From contig CM082596.2 in the NCBI GenBank assembly GCA_040954595.2, positions 3,410,001 to 3,474,000 on the forward strand: 64,000 bases of DNA, read 5' to 3'. The DNA comes from Balanoglossus misakiensis (Eukaryota; Hemichordata). The notes below the pieces were generated by a model that saw nothing but the letters and a program-made list of their open reading frames with translations, was not told the origin of the DNA and searched no databases. Position 1 is the stretch's first letter. Every line of letters begins with the position of its first letter. The translations under genes and the position numbers were made by a program. Shown here in pieces: positions 24,001 through 39,000 of the stretch.

Positions 24001-27000
24001 AGAGGAGGAAGTGTGAAAACAAGTTTAGAAACTCACTTTCTACTTTGCTCAGTTTATCATGACTGAACATATTCTCTCTTCAGAAACATCAGTTATCATT
24101 TTACCACCCTGGTATGTTTGCATAATCCCACCATTCAAAAGATTGATGTTTAGTGTGTTCGTTACTGGTAATATTTGACTTTGTTGGTTAAAAGTAAAAG
24201 GTGAGATTACCTCGTCTCTGTTTGTGTAAAAGATCTTTTCTTGTTGATTCATCTGGAATAGAAATCACAGGAAAATGATAAGAAATAAATTTAAAGTTCA
24301 CAAAGTAAGTGAAATTATAAAATAAAATGCTAATTATGTTAAACAAACCTAATGCTTGTGTGACGACCACTTCTGATACATGGCTGGGCTCACTAACACC
24401 AAATGCATTCTCTGCCCTGACTTGGAATTCATATTCTGTGCTGGGAAGCAGACTCTCCACCAGCAAGCCTGTGTCTGGGATGCCAGCGCCAACACAGAAC
24501 CATTCATCGGCTGGTAGTTCCCGGAGTTCAACTATGTAAGTGACTGGACTGGCTGCTGCTTCTTGCAGACACGCTGCCCAGGAGAGGATGATGGTTGTCG
24601 GGGTGACGTCGGAGATTTCCGGTGGTCTCTCAGGTGGGGATGGAATGCCTGGAAGAAGTTGATATGAAATTATGGACTACTGCACTTTTAAGGGGATGCA
24701 GATGGTTGCTTTTCCCAGCCTACACTCTACCAATCAGTGGAGGGTTAGGATAAATATCATGTGGGTAAAAGTCTAGGGGCTAACTGTCATGACACTCTGT
24801 AAAGTAGTTCACTTACATGAAATATGTAAGTCTAAAATCCTCTTTGAAAACTGGTACAATGGACTTACAAAAAGTGACTATATTCCATACCTGTTGGTGA
24901 TATATCTTGACCTTCTTCTCCTTTTTCTCTTGAATCTAAAAGAAGTAATTAACAGCAGCCATTTATATTCTGTGTTGCTCACACTTTCTATAAACGAGAT
25001 ATCTTTCAAGATTTCTGCATGCAATATATTAACTTTAATTGATCTTGTAATTTTATCATGTACAGAACCGCTCACCTGCTGGCAGTACTGTCAGGATAGC
25101 TGTGCTTGTGGTTTTCCCTGTTGAGCTCTCGGCTATACATTTGTATTCCCCTACATCAGAACTACTAACAGAGTCAAACACAATGCTACAGCTGCCATCG
25201 GGTAAATATTGCAACTTGCGACTCTCGTCACTTTCAAGTTCACGGCCACTGCACTGCCAGCTGACGCTCGGTTCCGGCAGACCAGTGACTTTGCATTCCA
25301 AGGTGACACGGCTCCCCTCGAAGACTGTGATGTCCTGAAGTTCATGGATGAAAGACGGTGGGAAACCCTTGGAGCGCGACTTGCGAGAGGAGTATGACTT
25401 TGAACTCTGCTCATCGACGAAGAGCTCCGCGCTCCACGAAGTTTCGCCGGCCGAGTTCACAGCTTTGCAGGTGTACTCCCCTTCATCCTCAGGGAAGGCT
25501 TCTACAATATGCAGCGTGTACTTCAGTCCATCTTGGATGAATTTAAAATCAGACGTCTCCTTGATCGCTTTTCTCTGATAGTACCACGTGACTTCAGGCG
25601 TCGGCGTCCCAACGATCGTGCATTCAAACTTGACATCATTTCCCTCAACCACATCACAGTCGGTAAAGGATTGCAGGAATTTGGGTGGCGACGGTTCGTA
25701 GGTGGGCGGTCTGGACTCCTCGATGATAGTGACTCTAGCACTACAGGAATGTGTTTCGCCGTGCATGTTGGTCAGTTTACACACATACACTCCGCTGTCC
25801 TCCGGAAGCGCCTTGACCCGCGTAAATGTCGCTCGCTCGCCGTCGAACATCATACGGATGCCCATCGCCGGCTGGATCACCCTGCCATTAAGCAACCACA
25901 TCACGTCTGGCTCAGGGTAACCACTGACAGTGCATTCTAGTGAGATTTCACTTCCTTCAACCAGTGTCAAGTCTTGCAGTGTAGACATGAAACTAGGCGG
26001 GCTTGGCTCAGGTGGTACTTCAACTTTTTCTACAGAAGATAAAAAATGTTGTTTCCCAACCATTAATGTAACACCTACACATAGCAGATAGAATATTATC
26101 ATTTATTCAGAATAGTCAATTTAAAAGTTCAATATAAACTCAAACATTAACAGAATGTTCATATAGGCAAACTTACCACAAATATATCAATGGAGTCAAC
26201 TTTTCAATTCCAAAGCAGCATTAAAAGATATTTTCAAATTTCATGATTAAAATACATGTATAAAACAGAATTCAACTTTTGACTAAGAGTCAGTTTAAAA
26301 TTCCAATTTCGAAATAGAATATCAGAGCAAGAATGGACCCAAGCAACACAAAAGCAGGGACTCAAAGAGGAATAAAAACACAGAGGGCGCTTGTAACAGT
26401 CTCTGAGCACAGTGCATGGTCACGTACAACACCATAAGTTTTAAATAACTTCGATTTTTCTACTGTATGTCTCACACTGAAGTTGGTATCAACAATATTT
26501 TGCTGCAAACAACACTTATAGCTGACTAGTAGGGTTCAAAAGCTGTGATCACTTCAAATTGCAGGTCACACAAAGCAATTTTTGGGACTATTTCGGATCA
26601 ACAAGTCAAAATTCCACGAGCAACATGTGGTTAACTTTTTCAAGGATTAAAGTGTGTCATCGATTTGTCACGAACAAAATCAAATTCTTCAATGACTGTC
26701 AAGTTCACATATCAATGTCAAGGACTTGTTGTCACATTGCGAACTCTGTACCATGTTTTCCAGTTTCATTGTAACTTCACTGGACCGTACATAGTCAAAG
26801 AAATACTCCTACCTTTGACTTCAAGAGTCGCAGAACACGTCACCTTGCCGACAAAGTTGGCAGCACTACATGAATATTCTCCGTTGTCGTGTAAAGTTGT
26901 CTGTGGTATAACCATGGCACATACACCGTTATCATCTGTGAAGAACCTGTGGTGTCCGCCATAGATGGACAGTGCATGACCATCTTTATACCTGAAGGAA

Positions 27001-30000
27001 ATAAAATAATAATATACATGTACTTCTATGAATCCTTAACTTGCATCTCTTCATTTGTCACCTGTAAACTATGATAAAAATGTAAACAATAAAATTTGCT
27101 TATTTTTCAGTTTTTCATCCATCTTAACTACCAGCTTTGACCAAAAGTGACAGTTTTGTCAAATGAATTATTCTACATATTCTAAGGATTTTCAGTTGCG
27201 TCAGTCAGTCTGCCAAGAGATGCGATTACTCAAAGTCTTTGACACAAAACATTCCAAAACCCCAGAGATCACTTGGAAAAAGGAAATTCTAGTCTTTGAA
27301 GAGACGATCTTTCTGAGCACAGTTGGTAAAATCTGTAAGCTTCCCGTGGCAACCTCTAATGGATGATCATAACAGTTTTGTTTCCAATTAGCCGAGAAAA
27401 AAAAGGCCCTCAAGTCTTTCTTGATTGGCTTTCTGTCACAGTTGAGGGCAGGGGTGAAAAGATGGGTCACAGAGTCGGGCCTGGGGTTCCGTGGCAACAT
27501 CTGTCAGCAATGATGGAACTGAAGAGGCAGGACATTTTATATTGAAATGAAATTGAGAGAGCCCTAGTTATCAGGCAGGGCTTGTGATGCCATGGCGAGT
27601 TTGTAGAATGTGAGAATCTGTTGACAAGGAGATGAAATACGAGGAGACGACATTTTGTACTTGGATGGTGGTCAGCTTTGTACATTGTCATGGAGCCACC
27701 CAGAGAATAAGAGCAAAAGAAAAAAAAAGAAGTAAGGCCAGTGAGTCTGCAGCTGTTTAATACTGACACATTCTTGAGAGGGAGAAACAGTATTTTCAAT
27801 GTCATATGGGGGTCTCTTTAAGCCAGTCAGAACATCTTTTATATCTGGCATGGGCAATAAGCAAATCAGAGAGTATGTACTTACCACGTGATATCTGGCA
27901 TGGGGTTTCCAGTTACTTTGCAGTCGAATCTCACCAGATCACCTTCAACAACTTCGGCAGACTTCATTTTCTTTGTAAATTCAGGAGCCACGTCCTCTGT
28001 ATCTGTCGCATCAGAATCATCATCTACTTGTACTCTCAGTGTCTCTGTCTCAGATTCTGTCGATTCACCTGTTGTCAACAGTTCAACTGGCGTCCTGTAC
28101 TCCTCGTCTGTCATGGCTGAAAGAGTTTCCCCAAAAAACATTTCACTCTGTTACTGATGATAATATAACTGTGAAAACAATTCAAGTCATTTGTAAATAT
28201 ATCATTAATGAAAAACAAATATTGCATTCTGCATCTGGTCAGTTTTCTTCAGAATGAGATTCAGAAACTTTATCACACACAAGTTTCAGAATTTTCAAAT
28301 TGAAAGTTTTCTGAGGTGACACATACAATCATGGCACATGGGCAGGGCTGTTGAAACCATTTACTATCACAACAGTTTTCACAGATAAAGCTGACAAGTA
28401 TGAATTTATTGGTTGTAAAGTCTGGTATTCCAGGTCAAAGAGGGAGGGCGACATCACTGATGGATGTAACAGACAGACTGACACAGATTGAGCGCGTACA
28501 CCCACCCAAGCTCTCCACAGATAACAGAGTGAAATTTATTACAAACACGGCTGGCAATGATCTCTCCCTTTATCTTGAGTTAGATAGTGGTAATAAATGG
28601 AAGGGGTTGTGTGAGTCAGATTGCTATCAGAAGTTACTGCGGTAACAGTAGCTATGGCAACTTTGGAGTTTGCAATAATGAAAAGGCTCTGTTAAACCAC
28701 AGACCCTTGTAGGTCTATAAGCTTACATAGATATGAACAGATTTAATTTATAGTATAAATTATTTTGGGTTAATCTTCTACATCATTCTTAACTGTTAAG
28801 AGTTTCTGTAGATTGAACATCTTCATGCATAAGTGTATACTTAATTTTGGGGAAATGCATTTCATATTTTGTGAAATTTAACTGATAAAAGTGAATGTAA
28901 AACTGATCGCTGCCATTACATTGCCTAGCAACAGCTTGAAGGTCAGAGTTTAGACTACAAGAATGTCATGGTACAACTCCGTGTAGTCATTTAGGCAGGT
29001 CACACTGACATGATATTTAATCATGCATGGAGGCATCAGTCTGCATTAATCATTCAGCTTGTCATGTTCGTCTCACTAGTATGTTGTCATCTTCTCAAAT
29101 TATCACAGGTGTCATATTGTACTGACGCAAATTAAAAGTGCTTACGTCTTTTTGGATTGTGTTTTGTACAAAGCTTCGAGCAAAGTCCTCGGCTGTGCAA
29201 TATAAAGTTACCTCTATCTTCATCGTTAGTCAAGTAGGGTCGCCATTTAAATTTTTTGTGGAATTTTTAACAGTACACAAAGTGTCCGTTGAATGCCTTA
29301 AACGAAATAATACTTTTGGCAAAACATTTGATGATGTGTTAGGACAGAATCTATAGCATCTCTGAGTCTTTTTTTCTCATCAAAACAAAGAAATCTGTGT
29401 GTTTACCCTTTGCCCTAGTATTGAATGTACCACTGACATTGCTATGTTCTGCTCAATTAAACCTGGCTCGTACTTCACCAGAACATAAAAGATGTTATCT
29501 GTGGAAATCCCTGGGGACAGTAATGTTATGGTTAATTACATGTTCAGGTCCAGTTACCAGGCATGAAGATGCTATCTGATAAACTTGGAAGTTTATTTAC
29601 ATCAGGGTTGTATTTTGAGGATCCACCCCAAACACACCAAAGTGGGACTTAACCAGAAGTGCACCTGGAGTATATTTGGGGTGGGTCCAATTTATGAAAG
29701 GGATGTGACCACAGATGTAATTCAACCATTTGAGATTTACCTTCCTCCACATGTAACTCTGCACTGCAGTTCAAGTATCCAGCTGCATTGACTGCCTTGG
29801 CCGTGTACAAACCAGCATCTTCTGGATACACGGCTGACATGTGAAGAATGAACCTGCAGACAAATCAGAATGACCAAGTCAAGATTGGAAAGCTACATAT
29901 CATCATTAGGAAAATGTTCACATTAAGTTACTGTACATCGCAACCTTAAATTGTTACTGAGACAGTAAAAGCTGGTATGACCCTTGCATTCTACATGTAT

Positions 30001-33000
30001 ATACCAACACCTTTACTACTGACACATTCAGCTAAACAAATACATCAGTGATGAAGAACACGACTGTTTCTGTAAATTCTGTAAAATCCATGTGTTTGCA
30101 TCATGTCATGATTGAGTTCTAAGAAATCTATCTGTTTACAAAATGTTAGAGTTGAACAACAGTTTCACTTAATCCTTAGATCTCACAAATCTATTTGTTT
30201 ATATAAATCTTAGGAATTCATCGATTCTCATAAATTGTTCACAAACTTTGGAATTTCACTGAAATTAAAATAAATAAACTAAAGTTTGATCGACCGAGTT
30301 ATAGCAACTCTAGTTGTGCAACTTGGTTACTCTGGCCCACATCAAATTGAAATATTTGAACATTACATTGAATTAAAGCAAAGCGTGGGCTGCGTACATC
30401 AAAGTGACCACAGACAGAGTTCATGACTTCTGATTGCCCCAAAAATGCGAGAAATTCCTGTAACAGTTTGAAATGTGTGATTAAATTCACTTGGAACATC
30501 AATACTACATACAAGGGCACCTTAGGAAACAAGCACATCCTGTTTTGTTTTTTCTACGACCAAACACTGCAGTATTTCTCTCGTAATGAGTTATCTCAAC
30601 AAATCAACTTGCTTGTTTTGAATGGCTGATACCACCTCTATTTCGAAGATGTATTATCATGTTTCTGTCTGTTGTTTCAAGCATATCACCAATTTGAAAT
30701 ACAGCAGAGCCAAAGGGAATGTATGGTATTTGTAACTACCTGATCTATAGCATGTACTCTCAGTGTGATGGAGATCGAGACAACTTGGGGTTTGAATAAC
30801 ATGTGGGACAATTTGACTGATGAATCAAAGCAAAAACCCACGGCAAGAACAAACCTTCTCTCACGAAAACCAAACGAGATTTATAATTTCTACATCTAGA
30901 ATGCGATACAGTTCATACTTATCAGCAGAACTGACTATAAATTGTTGCGGGATGTCATCAAATTAAACATCAAGGTCTTACATTCTATCACGTCAGTCTT
31001 TAAACTCTACTGATAAAATCATACACTGGTATTAACTTGATAATCACTGTCAATGGCGTACTTTGCACAGTCCACTTAGCACACAATGAGAAAAGCAGAC
31101 AATTAAACAGGGTCGGTGTTCTCTACAGAAGACAAATTAAATGATATAGATGAACTTTAATGGATAACATATGTTTAATTTTTGCAATAGTGACATGTTT
31201 TTTATGATTATTTTTCTCCCTTTCTTTATGACAATTACCCTACAGACAGTACGTGCTACTGGTTATCTAACACTAACACCGTACAGCTCATCTGAACAAG
31301 GTGAATGTACTTTGACTGAGGGTGTGTACATGTTTGCTGATGTTCAGACTGATCCTCATGAGATTTATGCCAGTGTTTTTGCCATACCCGGTAAGTCTGG
31401 AATAACATCACTGGTATCAAAATCACCGTAACCTCAAAGATGGACAGAGAAGAGGATTATGCACATCAGAAGGGGTGTGTGCTTGTTGTTATTGGCCAGT
31501 GACTTGTTTAAGTTTAATGGAATATTTTCTCTCTGAATCATGGGACCCTTTTAAGGTTTATAAAAAGCACAACCTTACACAAACATATATTTACACGGTC
31601 AACAGGAAAAAGTCCCTGATAAAGGTATTAACAGACAAACTAAAATCCCATTTTTAGCAGACAAGGAATGTAGAGTGTATTCTGTTGTACTTTATGTGCT
31701 GTGTTGTGGGTGTGTTCCTCTCAAAATGTTAGTACATGTATGTCAAGAATGCCAGATAATCAATAATTTTGTCCAGACTCCCAACGACGTTGCGTCGCCC
31801 ACTTTCATCCCTCTAAGCATGTTCCTGTTTGTACCTCTAACATGACCTATTCTGCAGTGACATCCATAAGACACTGCAGATGTCTGCATATATCACTTTC
31901 TTGTTGAGTAGCTCTGTCTACCAGTCTGACCTTGGACGTGGAATCTTAGCCATGTAGAACATGATGTACATGGAAACTATCCTTGAATGCAGAGATGGAG
32001 AAAAACTCGATCTGGATGAGCAGATCTGATTTACAGGTTGCCTGACACTGTTCTGACTGCATGGACTCTGCAGTCATTATGTACTTCAAAATATCACCCT
32101 CATGATGCTTGTACTTCAGTGGGGAAATGATATTCGACAAAATGATACAAGTCATTGTCAATGACACAGTCCCCATGGATCAACCGATGATGAAACACAG
32201 AAGAAAATCATTGCAGAATGAATCACCCGATAGAATGTGAAGAGGTCTCGTGATAACAGGCCAAATATCAGTTTGAGGAGAAATGTTGACAGTGCACAGT
32301 AGTTGAAAATGAAGAATGTTTCAGTGGGTGTTTCTCGTGGAAATGAAACCAAAGTTAATCTACTTCAGTTATTTGACAAATGTCTGCTGATAAATCTTCA
32401 ACTCCTGTACCTTTATCACAAGTTCTCACACTACTGTTTGCAGTACAAAACATGTATGAAAACCCCCCAGATCCTAACACCATATCCTCACCTGTTTCCA
32501 TCTTGAATAAACTTGAAATCATCGCCTTCTCGGATTGGGAAATTATTCCTCAACCAGATGACGGTCGGTTTAGGGTTTCCTGAGATGACACACTCAAACC
32601 TCACTGGTTGCCCCTCCACCACGTCCTGCGACTCGATCCTCTTCAGGAATTTCGGGGCATCTTCCGTTTCTGGTGCAGTGAAATAACTGTCACTGTCACT
32701 GGGCTCTGAAAAGATTGACAAGAAAACATATTCTTGAAGTACCGGTACAGTAATATGAAAGTCAAGACCCATTGATCTGTGCATGTGGCATTTACAGTTG
32801 AAGTTAGAGAATGTTTACACAGCATTTTAATAAATAAAAGAAGAAAGTGATCAAGAAACGAGTGATCATGGAATGTTGGCATCTCTCAATAACCAACAGA
32901 ATGCTGCATCTTCATGGCAAGAATAATATTGAAGTCGTTGAATAATTCAAGATGATATCAAGGCCTTTTGAAGGGACAACTAGAATGCAGTAAAGTTTAA

Positions 33001-36000
33001 TCAAAACGATAGAATTTTAATAAAATTGGCTCGGAACAGCTGCCTCGACCGTGTACGGTCTGTAAACCTGTTATCTTTATGAAATTAGACAGGTCGACTT
33101 TATAAGACAAAATAATCACATTTTATTCTCTTGGGAACCTATTTTGTTGTAGACTATCAAAACTCTTGTAATGATGGAATTACGTCAAAATGGTAACTAT
33201 AGAAAACAGACAAATCAAAAGCGACAGAACAACAGGACAGGAATCTCCACTCAGTTAAATGCTTTTAATCTCCCTTCCACATTGGAATTTAACAACTGTT
33301 CCTTTTCACAAACATCTGGCTATGACACATTCTTTCTACGGTAGCAAAAGTTTTACTGAGCCACTGAAGATAAAATGCCACAAACAAGTTAGAAAGCTGA
33401 GGGGATGCTTTAAATTAACGGTGTGAACATAACCCAGTTGGCACTACATTCACAGCTGCAAATGTGTGGCAAGTAGACTAGTTGTGTGATCCATCCAGAG
33501 ATTATTCCACCTTCAAATGTCCACTGCCTGTTTGGTTTATATTTCAGTGGTTTTTATCGGACGTTTTTTGGCAAGTGCAGTGTCCTGTGCATTTTGGACC
33601 CTTCCCATGATTCACCTCATATACCGACCCTCTGTTACAGATCTTATCATGTTTGGTTTTTGATTTGTGGAGTTTTACACAATCAAATTTCCCCCCCCCC
33701 CAGACATTTCAGATTCCTCTTGTACAGTATGAACAAAGTTTTTAAGGACCTAATCGAATTAAAAACTATACTGCATACTCCTACCAGTTGTACATAATCA
33801 AGTGTACCAGTACTAATCATCACATTCGCTCACCATCTTCAGCAAAATAATATCCAATGTCAGTTTATCAACAAGGTCGTTCTAACTCCTGACCATCTCT
33901 TCCTGAAAGGGGAAGGTGATATGCTCAGAGTCTGGTACGTTTCACCTTTGCTACCATCCAGAACCTCTTAACCAATAATGCCACAATTTATAACCAGCAG
34001 TGCAGACTATGGCAAAAAATAATATTTAACGATATAGTTTACTACCGTTTCAGCAATGAATGTTGGAGAGCCAACTAAAGCATTCTATCCTCTTTTATAG
34101 GAGAATGGGAGAGTTGTCAAATTGTTTCCCTCAATTAAAGTTTACCCCTGTGCTCCCTTAATCCAGATCACTTCAATCTATTCTATGCAATGATACTCAT
34201 GTGAATATAAAATTCTTTGACACGAATGACTTTCATCTCAAATGGCATCTACTTTTTCGCAAAATTCTGTTCTCTATTCTAACTTATTCTATACATTTTT
34301 TGGTAGCTCAGACTTAAAAATCCACGAGTGCTCCTCAAGAAATCCTCTTCACAATATTTACAATCCACTGAAGATAAACTATATCCCGCTGAAGTTCATT
34401 GCTCTCTGAACAACTCTCAGCAGAGGAATGTTAATTCCCAAATGTTGAGAATACTTTGCCATCTCTCTACATCCAATCCTACCACAGTGTAAACATGTTT
34501 ATTTTTATAAACATCTGTTTTCTTTTTCCAGTCGACTCGCACTCCTGCTGTGCCCCCTTCGAGGTGTTTCCGGAATCGAATTAATTTTCCTTGTTTGTCA
34601 ATATTATTCAGATGAATTCAAGATGATCACCTTCCATTCAAATATAGGGAAATCCAAACACTCCTATACTCAATAAACAGAACTTGTTGCTCTTTAGAAA
34701 TGTCCCACTATAAAACGGTCTTAATTTGTGGCCTGTGGATTTCCAAGTCTAATGGCTTTGCGGGTGGGAAAGTTGTCTGTAAACAATGATTTCCAGCGGA
34801 ACCCTTTAGTAGATATGGTAATTGTGATGGCAGATTGAAAACATGTAGAGAGACAGAAGATTGTAATCATGTAACCAACATGAACACTTTAGATGAAAGA
34901 CTGGTTCTTACAGTGGTAATAATATTGCTATTAAATATAAACATTCAATTGGATTGCCATTTTGGCATTTGATATAGCCCTGTTTAGCATATCTGTCATG
35001 TCTGATCCTAAAAAAGGCTTTTATTTTATGATAAATTTTAAGTGTTTTATATATAGTAACTAAATGAATAAAATTATACCCTGTAACAATGTTGAAGAGT
35101 CTACCAACAGAAAATCTAATTTGCTGAACAGATACTGTACTGGCTTGATCAATAGTCCAGATGTTTGTAGGATACAATGACTACAAATTCTTTCAGGAAA
35201 TATACAGTTCTGTGTAACATCGCTGAAATGTGAAGGACTTTTCAGGATGGGAGACACCTGGACCCTAACTGGATGTATCTATGACATCCTCACCTGACCC
35301 ATGATGAAGGATGCACCAAGGTTAACTTTCATCAGTTACCACAGTGACATACTCCCAAACCCTGTCTCTCACAGATACCAGCTTAACCCTTCCATCCCTC
35401 TGTGGACATTCAACGTTTACAGAAAACAGTACAGATGGACTAAACCATGATAGCGAACAGTTTAAACTCAAATCGTTTCCTCCGTCAGCCTGTGCATGCT
35501 GCCTAACATCAACAAACAGATGTATCAATTTTCATTACAACAATTAGACGTAATAGTCAGAGAATTCAAAAAGCAATTAAAAATCACCCCATCCGGTTTC
35601 CTCCAAGTTATATCACTTAATAGCTCAACGTTTTTTGTTCATATCATATTACCTAAACAGCATCCGAGAAGACTTTTTTGCTAATTTCTCCTTTTGATTA
35701 CATTGGTGTGACTTTGATTTAAAAGAGTGTCTGCTTCACAGAATTATACACCTTTCTTCAATGTGATATCATTGGCATGTATTTGATGGAATGATACTAA
35801 CTTCTTCTATTATTCAAAGATCATCTGAATAACATTATGCAGAAGTTTTCAACTTCTTACATAGAAGTAGAATACAGGAAGACGCATTTTGTTCGAAGAT
35901 GACCACAAAGTGCCAGTTTTGTTTTACTTTTCAGATCTCTGACACACCAGGCCACTTACTAGTTTCAAAATAATGCCTAGTACAGCTATGAACAGCTGTC

Positions 36001-39000
36001 TGTAAAATATCATCTCCAATGACAAGACGTGACAACCTAAACCAAATATTTTTTCTTGGTTGGGTAATACGTCATTATCAACATGAAGAAATTAGATTTT
36101 TTTGTCTTGGAATGAAAATTTAAAAGTGAACGAAAAAGTGAAGTGTGGGTGTTACGGTACCTATGATCGGCTCCAAACGCCGGCAATGTAGCATGGCTAA
36201 GGATTGCATTGGTACAGATGTCATATACAGATGTCACTGAAACACGTCTGGAGATTCCTCTATCAGCGACTGTTCTGCCGAGTACACAGACAAACCACCC
36301 TGCATTCATATCTGTCACTGTTTCTGATTGGCTGACTCGGGTGGGTTGCCATGGTTCAAGCATGGCTACCTCCATGGTTCAAATCAAGCCACTCGGACTG
36401 AGGATGTCAGGGATCAGACTATCGTGATTCCATCATGGCCCACAGCCATCGCTTTTAAATTGATCCAATTAAGCAGTCGTTCTTATCAAGTGATAGCATC
36501 CACTAGTCATACAGCATTAACTGGCCGCCTCTGTTTGACTCTATCCGTAAAACGATATCCCGAAGTTTAAAAACTTTGAGAATCATGTTGCCCCCCAGCA
36601 CTGTATCGTTAACAAAAACATTTGCCCCAATTCAATAACTATCCTAAATGTCGTATTTGTGTTATTAATGTCAAAAAGCTCTCATAAAATATTTCAAATT
36701 TTATCAAAGTTATTCTGTATTTCCACGGACTATTTTGATACTTGAGTGACATATTTGTGTAGCGCTCATACTTGCACAGGGCAAAAAGCCACTATTTACA
36801 CACTAAATTTAGTGGCTTTATGTTTATATATATAGATGGGATTATTGCAAATCTACTGTGCAGTCTTGCCCTGGGGTGGGTCAACAGAACCTAGGGTTTA
36901 TGGCTTGCTGCAACAAGTATGACATTTCTTGTCAAGAGAAAAAAAAAAGTGTGCAGACATCTTTGCTTTCACGCTAAATCAAAGTTGAAAATCGTAAAAC
37001 TTTAAAAAGAAACTAGGAGCTGAACTGGAGTAAACCTCAAATGATTTTTTCTGTGACCTCAACTGATTGCGAAATGATTGCTGGCATTCCGCGCAAAGTG
37101 GCAGGGAGGCGGCTGAGACCATAATTCAAGCTCACTTGTCAGTCTCAATTGGTCTTTGTTTTTGTACGATGAACTTCACATTGAGAATTTCGTCCTCTGC
37201 TGCTGCAGCTGTGGGCAGCATGTCAAAGCCACAGATGACATCCAAAAACAGAACGTGTTGTTGAACCTTTCACCACCATGGGTTGGTCCAAATCAATTGT
37301 TTTCTAAAGGCAAAATTGGACCTCTACAGCGGGAAATGGAGGTGAAGGTACATTGTATGTACTGTAGACATCACATACCCTTTGTATGGCAAAAGTAAAT
37401 CACTTATTTTTTAACAGTTTTGCAGTGAAAGATAACCTGCATGAACAGAATGTCGATCGCTCATAAAGGTTTATTTTTTGAAGTTTGTCTTCAAGAATTC
37501 AGAGGCTGACTCAGCAAAAAACTTTGGAATATTTGAAGGGAAGGTCGTTTGAATGCTTGTACTGCTTAGGGAGCCAGATTAAGATTTTATTTGTATACTT
37601 TTGAGTTTAGTGTGGTTAGAAATTCTGAAATATTTCTGTATATGGAAGTGAAATTGTAATCACATGACAAAACTGTCACAATGATTTGTGCCAAAAATCT
37701 TGAAATTTATCAGATGCTAACAAGCAACCAACACAGATCAGTGAGAATTAAAGGGATACACCTTCTGTGATTGGGTCAGCACAGATCTTGTATGTACGAT
37801 ACATTCGTTTTCTGATTAACTTAACAAGACATATGCATGGAGTCAATGATTTATGCTACTGAAATGTCCAGTGAGAGAAAGAAGAGCACACATTTATCTG
37901 AACTTTGCACTGTGCAATTTTACAGAGAGCAGTTTCAAAACATGCTGGAACAGTCAGTGTTTAGGAACCAACAAGGACTGGTCACCCTTTATAGGTGAAA
38001 CGTGATCAAATAAACAGACTGAAAAAAAACCATGATGGCTCTACCCTACATGGCCATGGGTTGGGTTTTTACAGCAAATGCACTGATTGAAACTATTCAA
38101 TACACAGTCAGGCTTTCAGTGTTTATAGCCAGATACTGATGGATTCAAAGCATTCCTGGTTTGACATGGTTTGAATTATTCAAAACTTGTGGGAGAAATG
38201 TTCCATTCGTCTCATATGGTGCATTATACAAGGCAGTAAAACACTGATATTTTAGCAACTGCAAAGATAGAAGTCTATTTTCCAGACTTATACTCTTTTC
38301 ACAGTGTACTGGTAGTTGCTGTGAAAGAAGCATGACTTACCACTGAAGCGGCGATGAGGTAGATAACTTGAACTGAGCTCGCTCTCTGATTCTCTGTGTG
38401 TACTTTGACTGTCACCATTATCTGTGTCTGTGTCGGTCACCAGCGCTGGCGGGAAACTTGGTAGAATGGATGGATAGGGTACTGGTGCTATTTTCCCCGT
38501 GCGTAGGAACTGCCTTGTTCTGTGGATTGCTTTCTGTAAGACCCAAAGGAAATAAATAATTCATCAATGAATCTGTGCTGGAAAACATAAAGATCTGCAA
38601 AATATGAAAGTGTTGCTGTGGTTTGTTCGAAGATCCTCGTGTCAATGTGGAAACACCTCTTCCCTACAGAAACTAGAAATGTACTGGTGTTAATACTCAG
38701 GAAAACAGTCAAGTTCATGATCTGGTTTGAACTGTTGTAATATAATATGAACTGTGGTATATCTTATCTGAAGTTACAAACTTACGATGGCCAATTTCAA
38801 AATATTTGGGTTGCCAATGTCCTATATGTCAAGAGTGTTCTACTAGTATGTTTAGAAAAGATTCTGATGAACATGTTCTTCAAAGAAAATCTTCCTTGTC
38901 AGATATGTCATATATCATGAACCATGACGGTCAACAGAGCTCAAGTACTCTCAGCTATGTCACAACTTTATCAACTGTTGTGCCAATTACTGAATGATCC

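Noticed and set aside
25102-25940. Several overlapping plus-strand open frames of 60-143 codons
   Set aside because: They lie opposite the three-Ig exon 25076-26029 and are shadows of its coding constraint; they have no family signal.
36037-36427. Frames around the CCAAT-type box at about 36330, considered as an internal first exon
   Set aside because: No donor in phase 1 to join Ig3 could be identified; kept only as promoter-like sequence.
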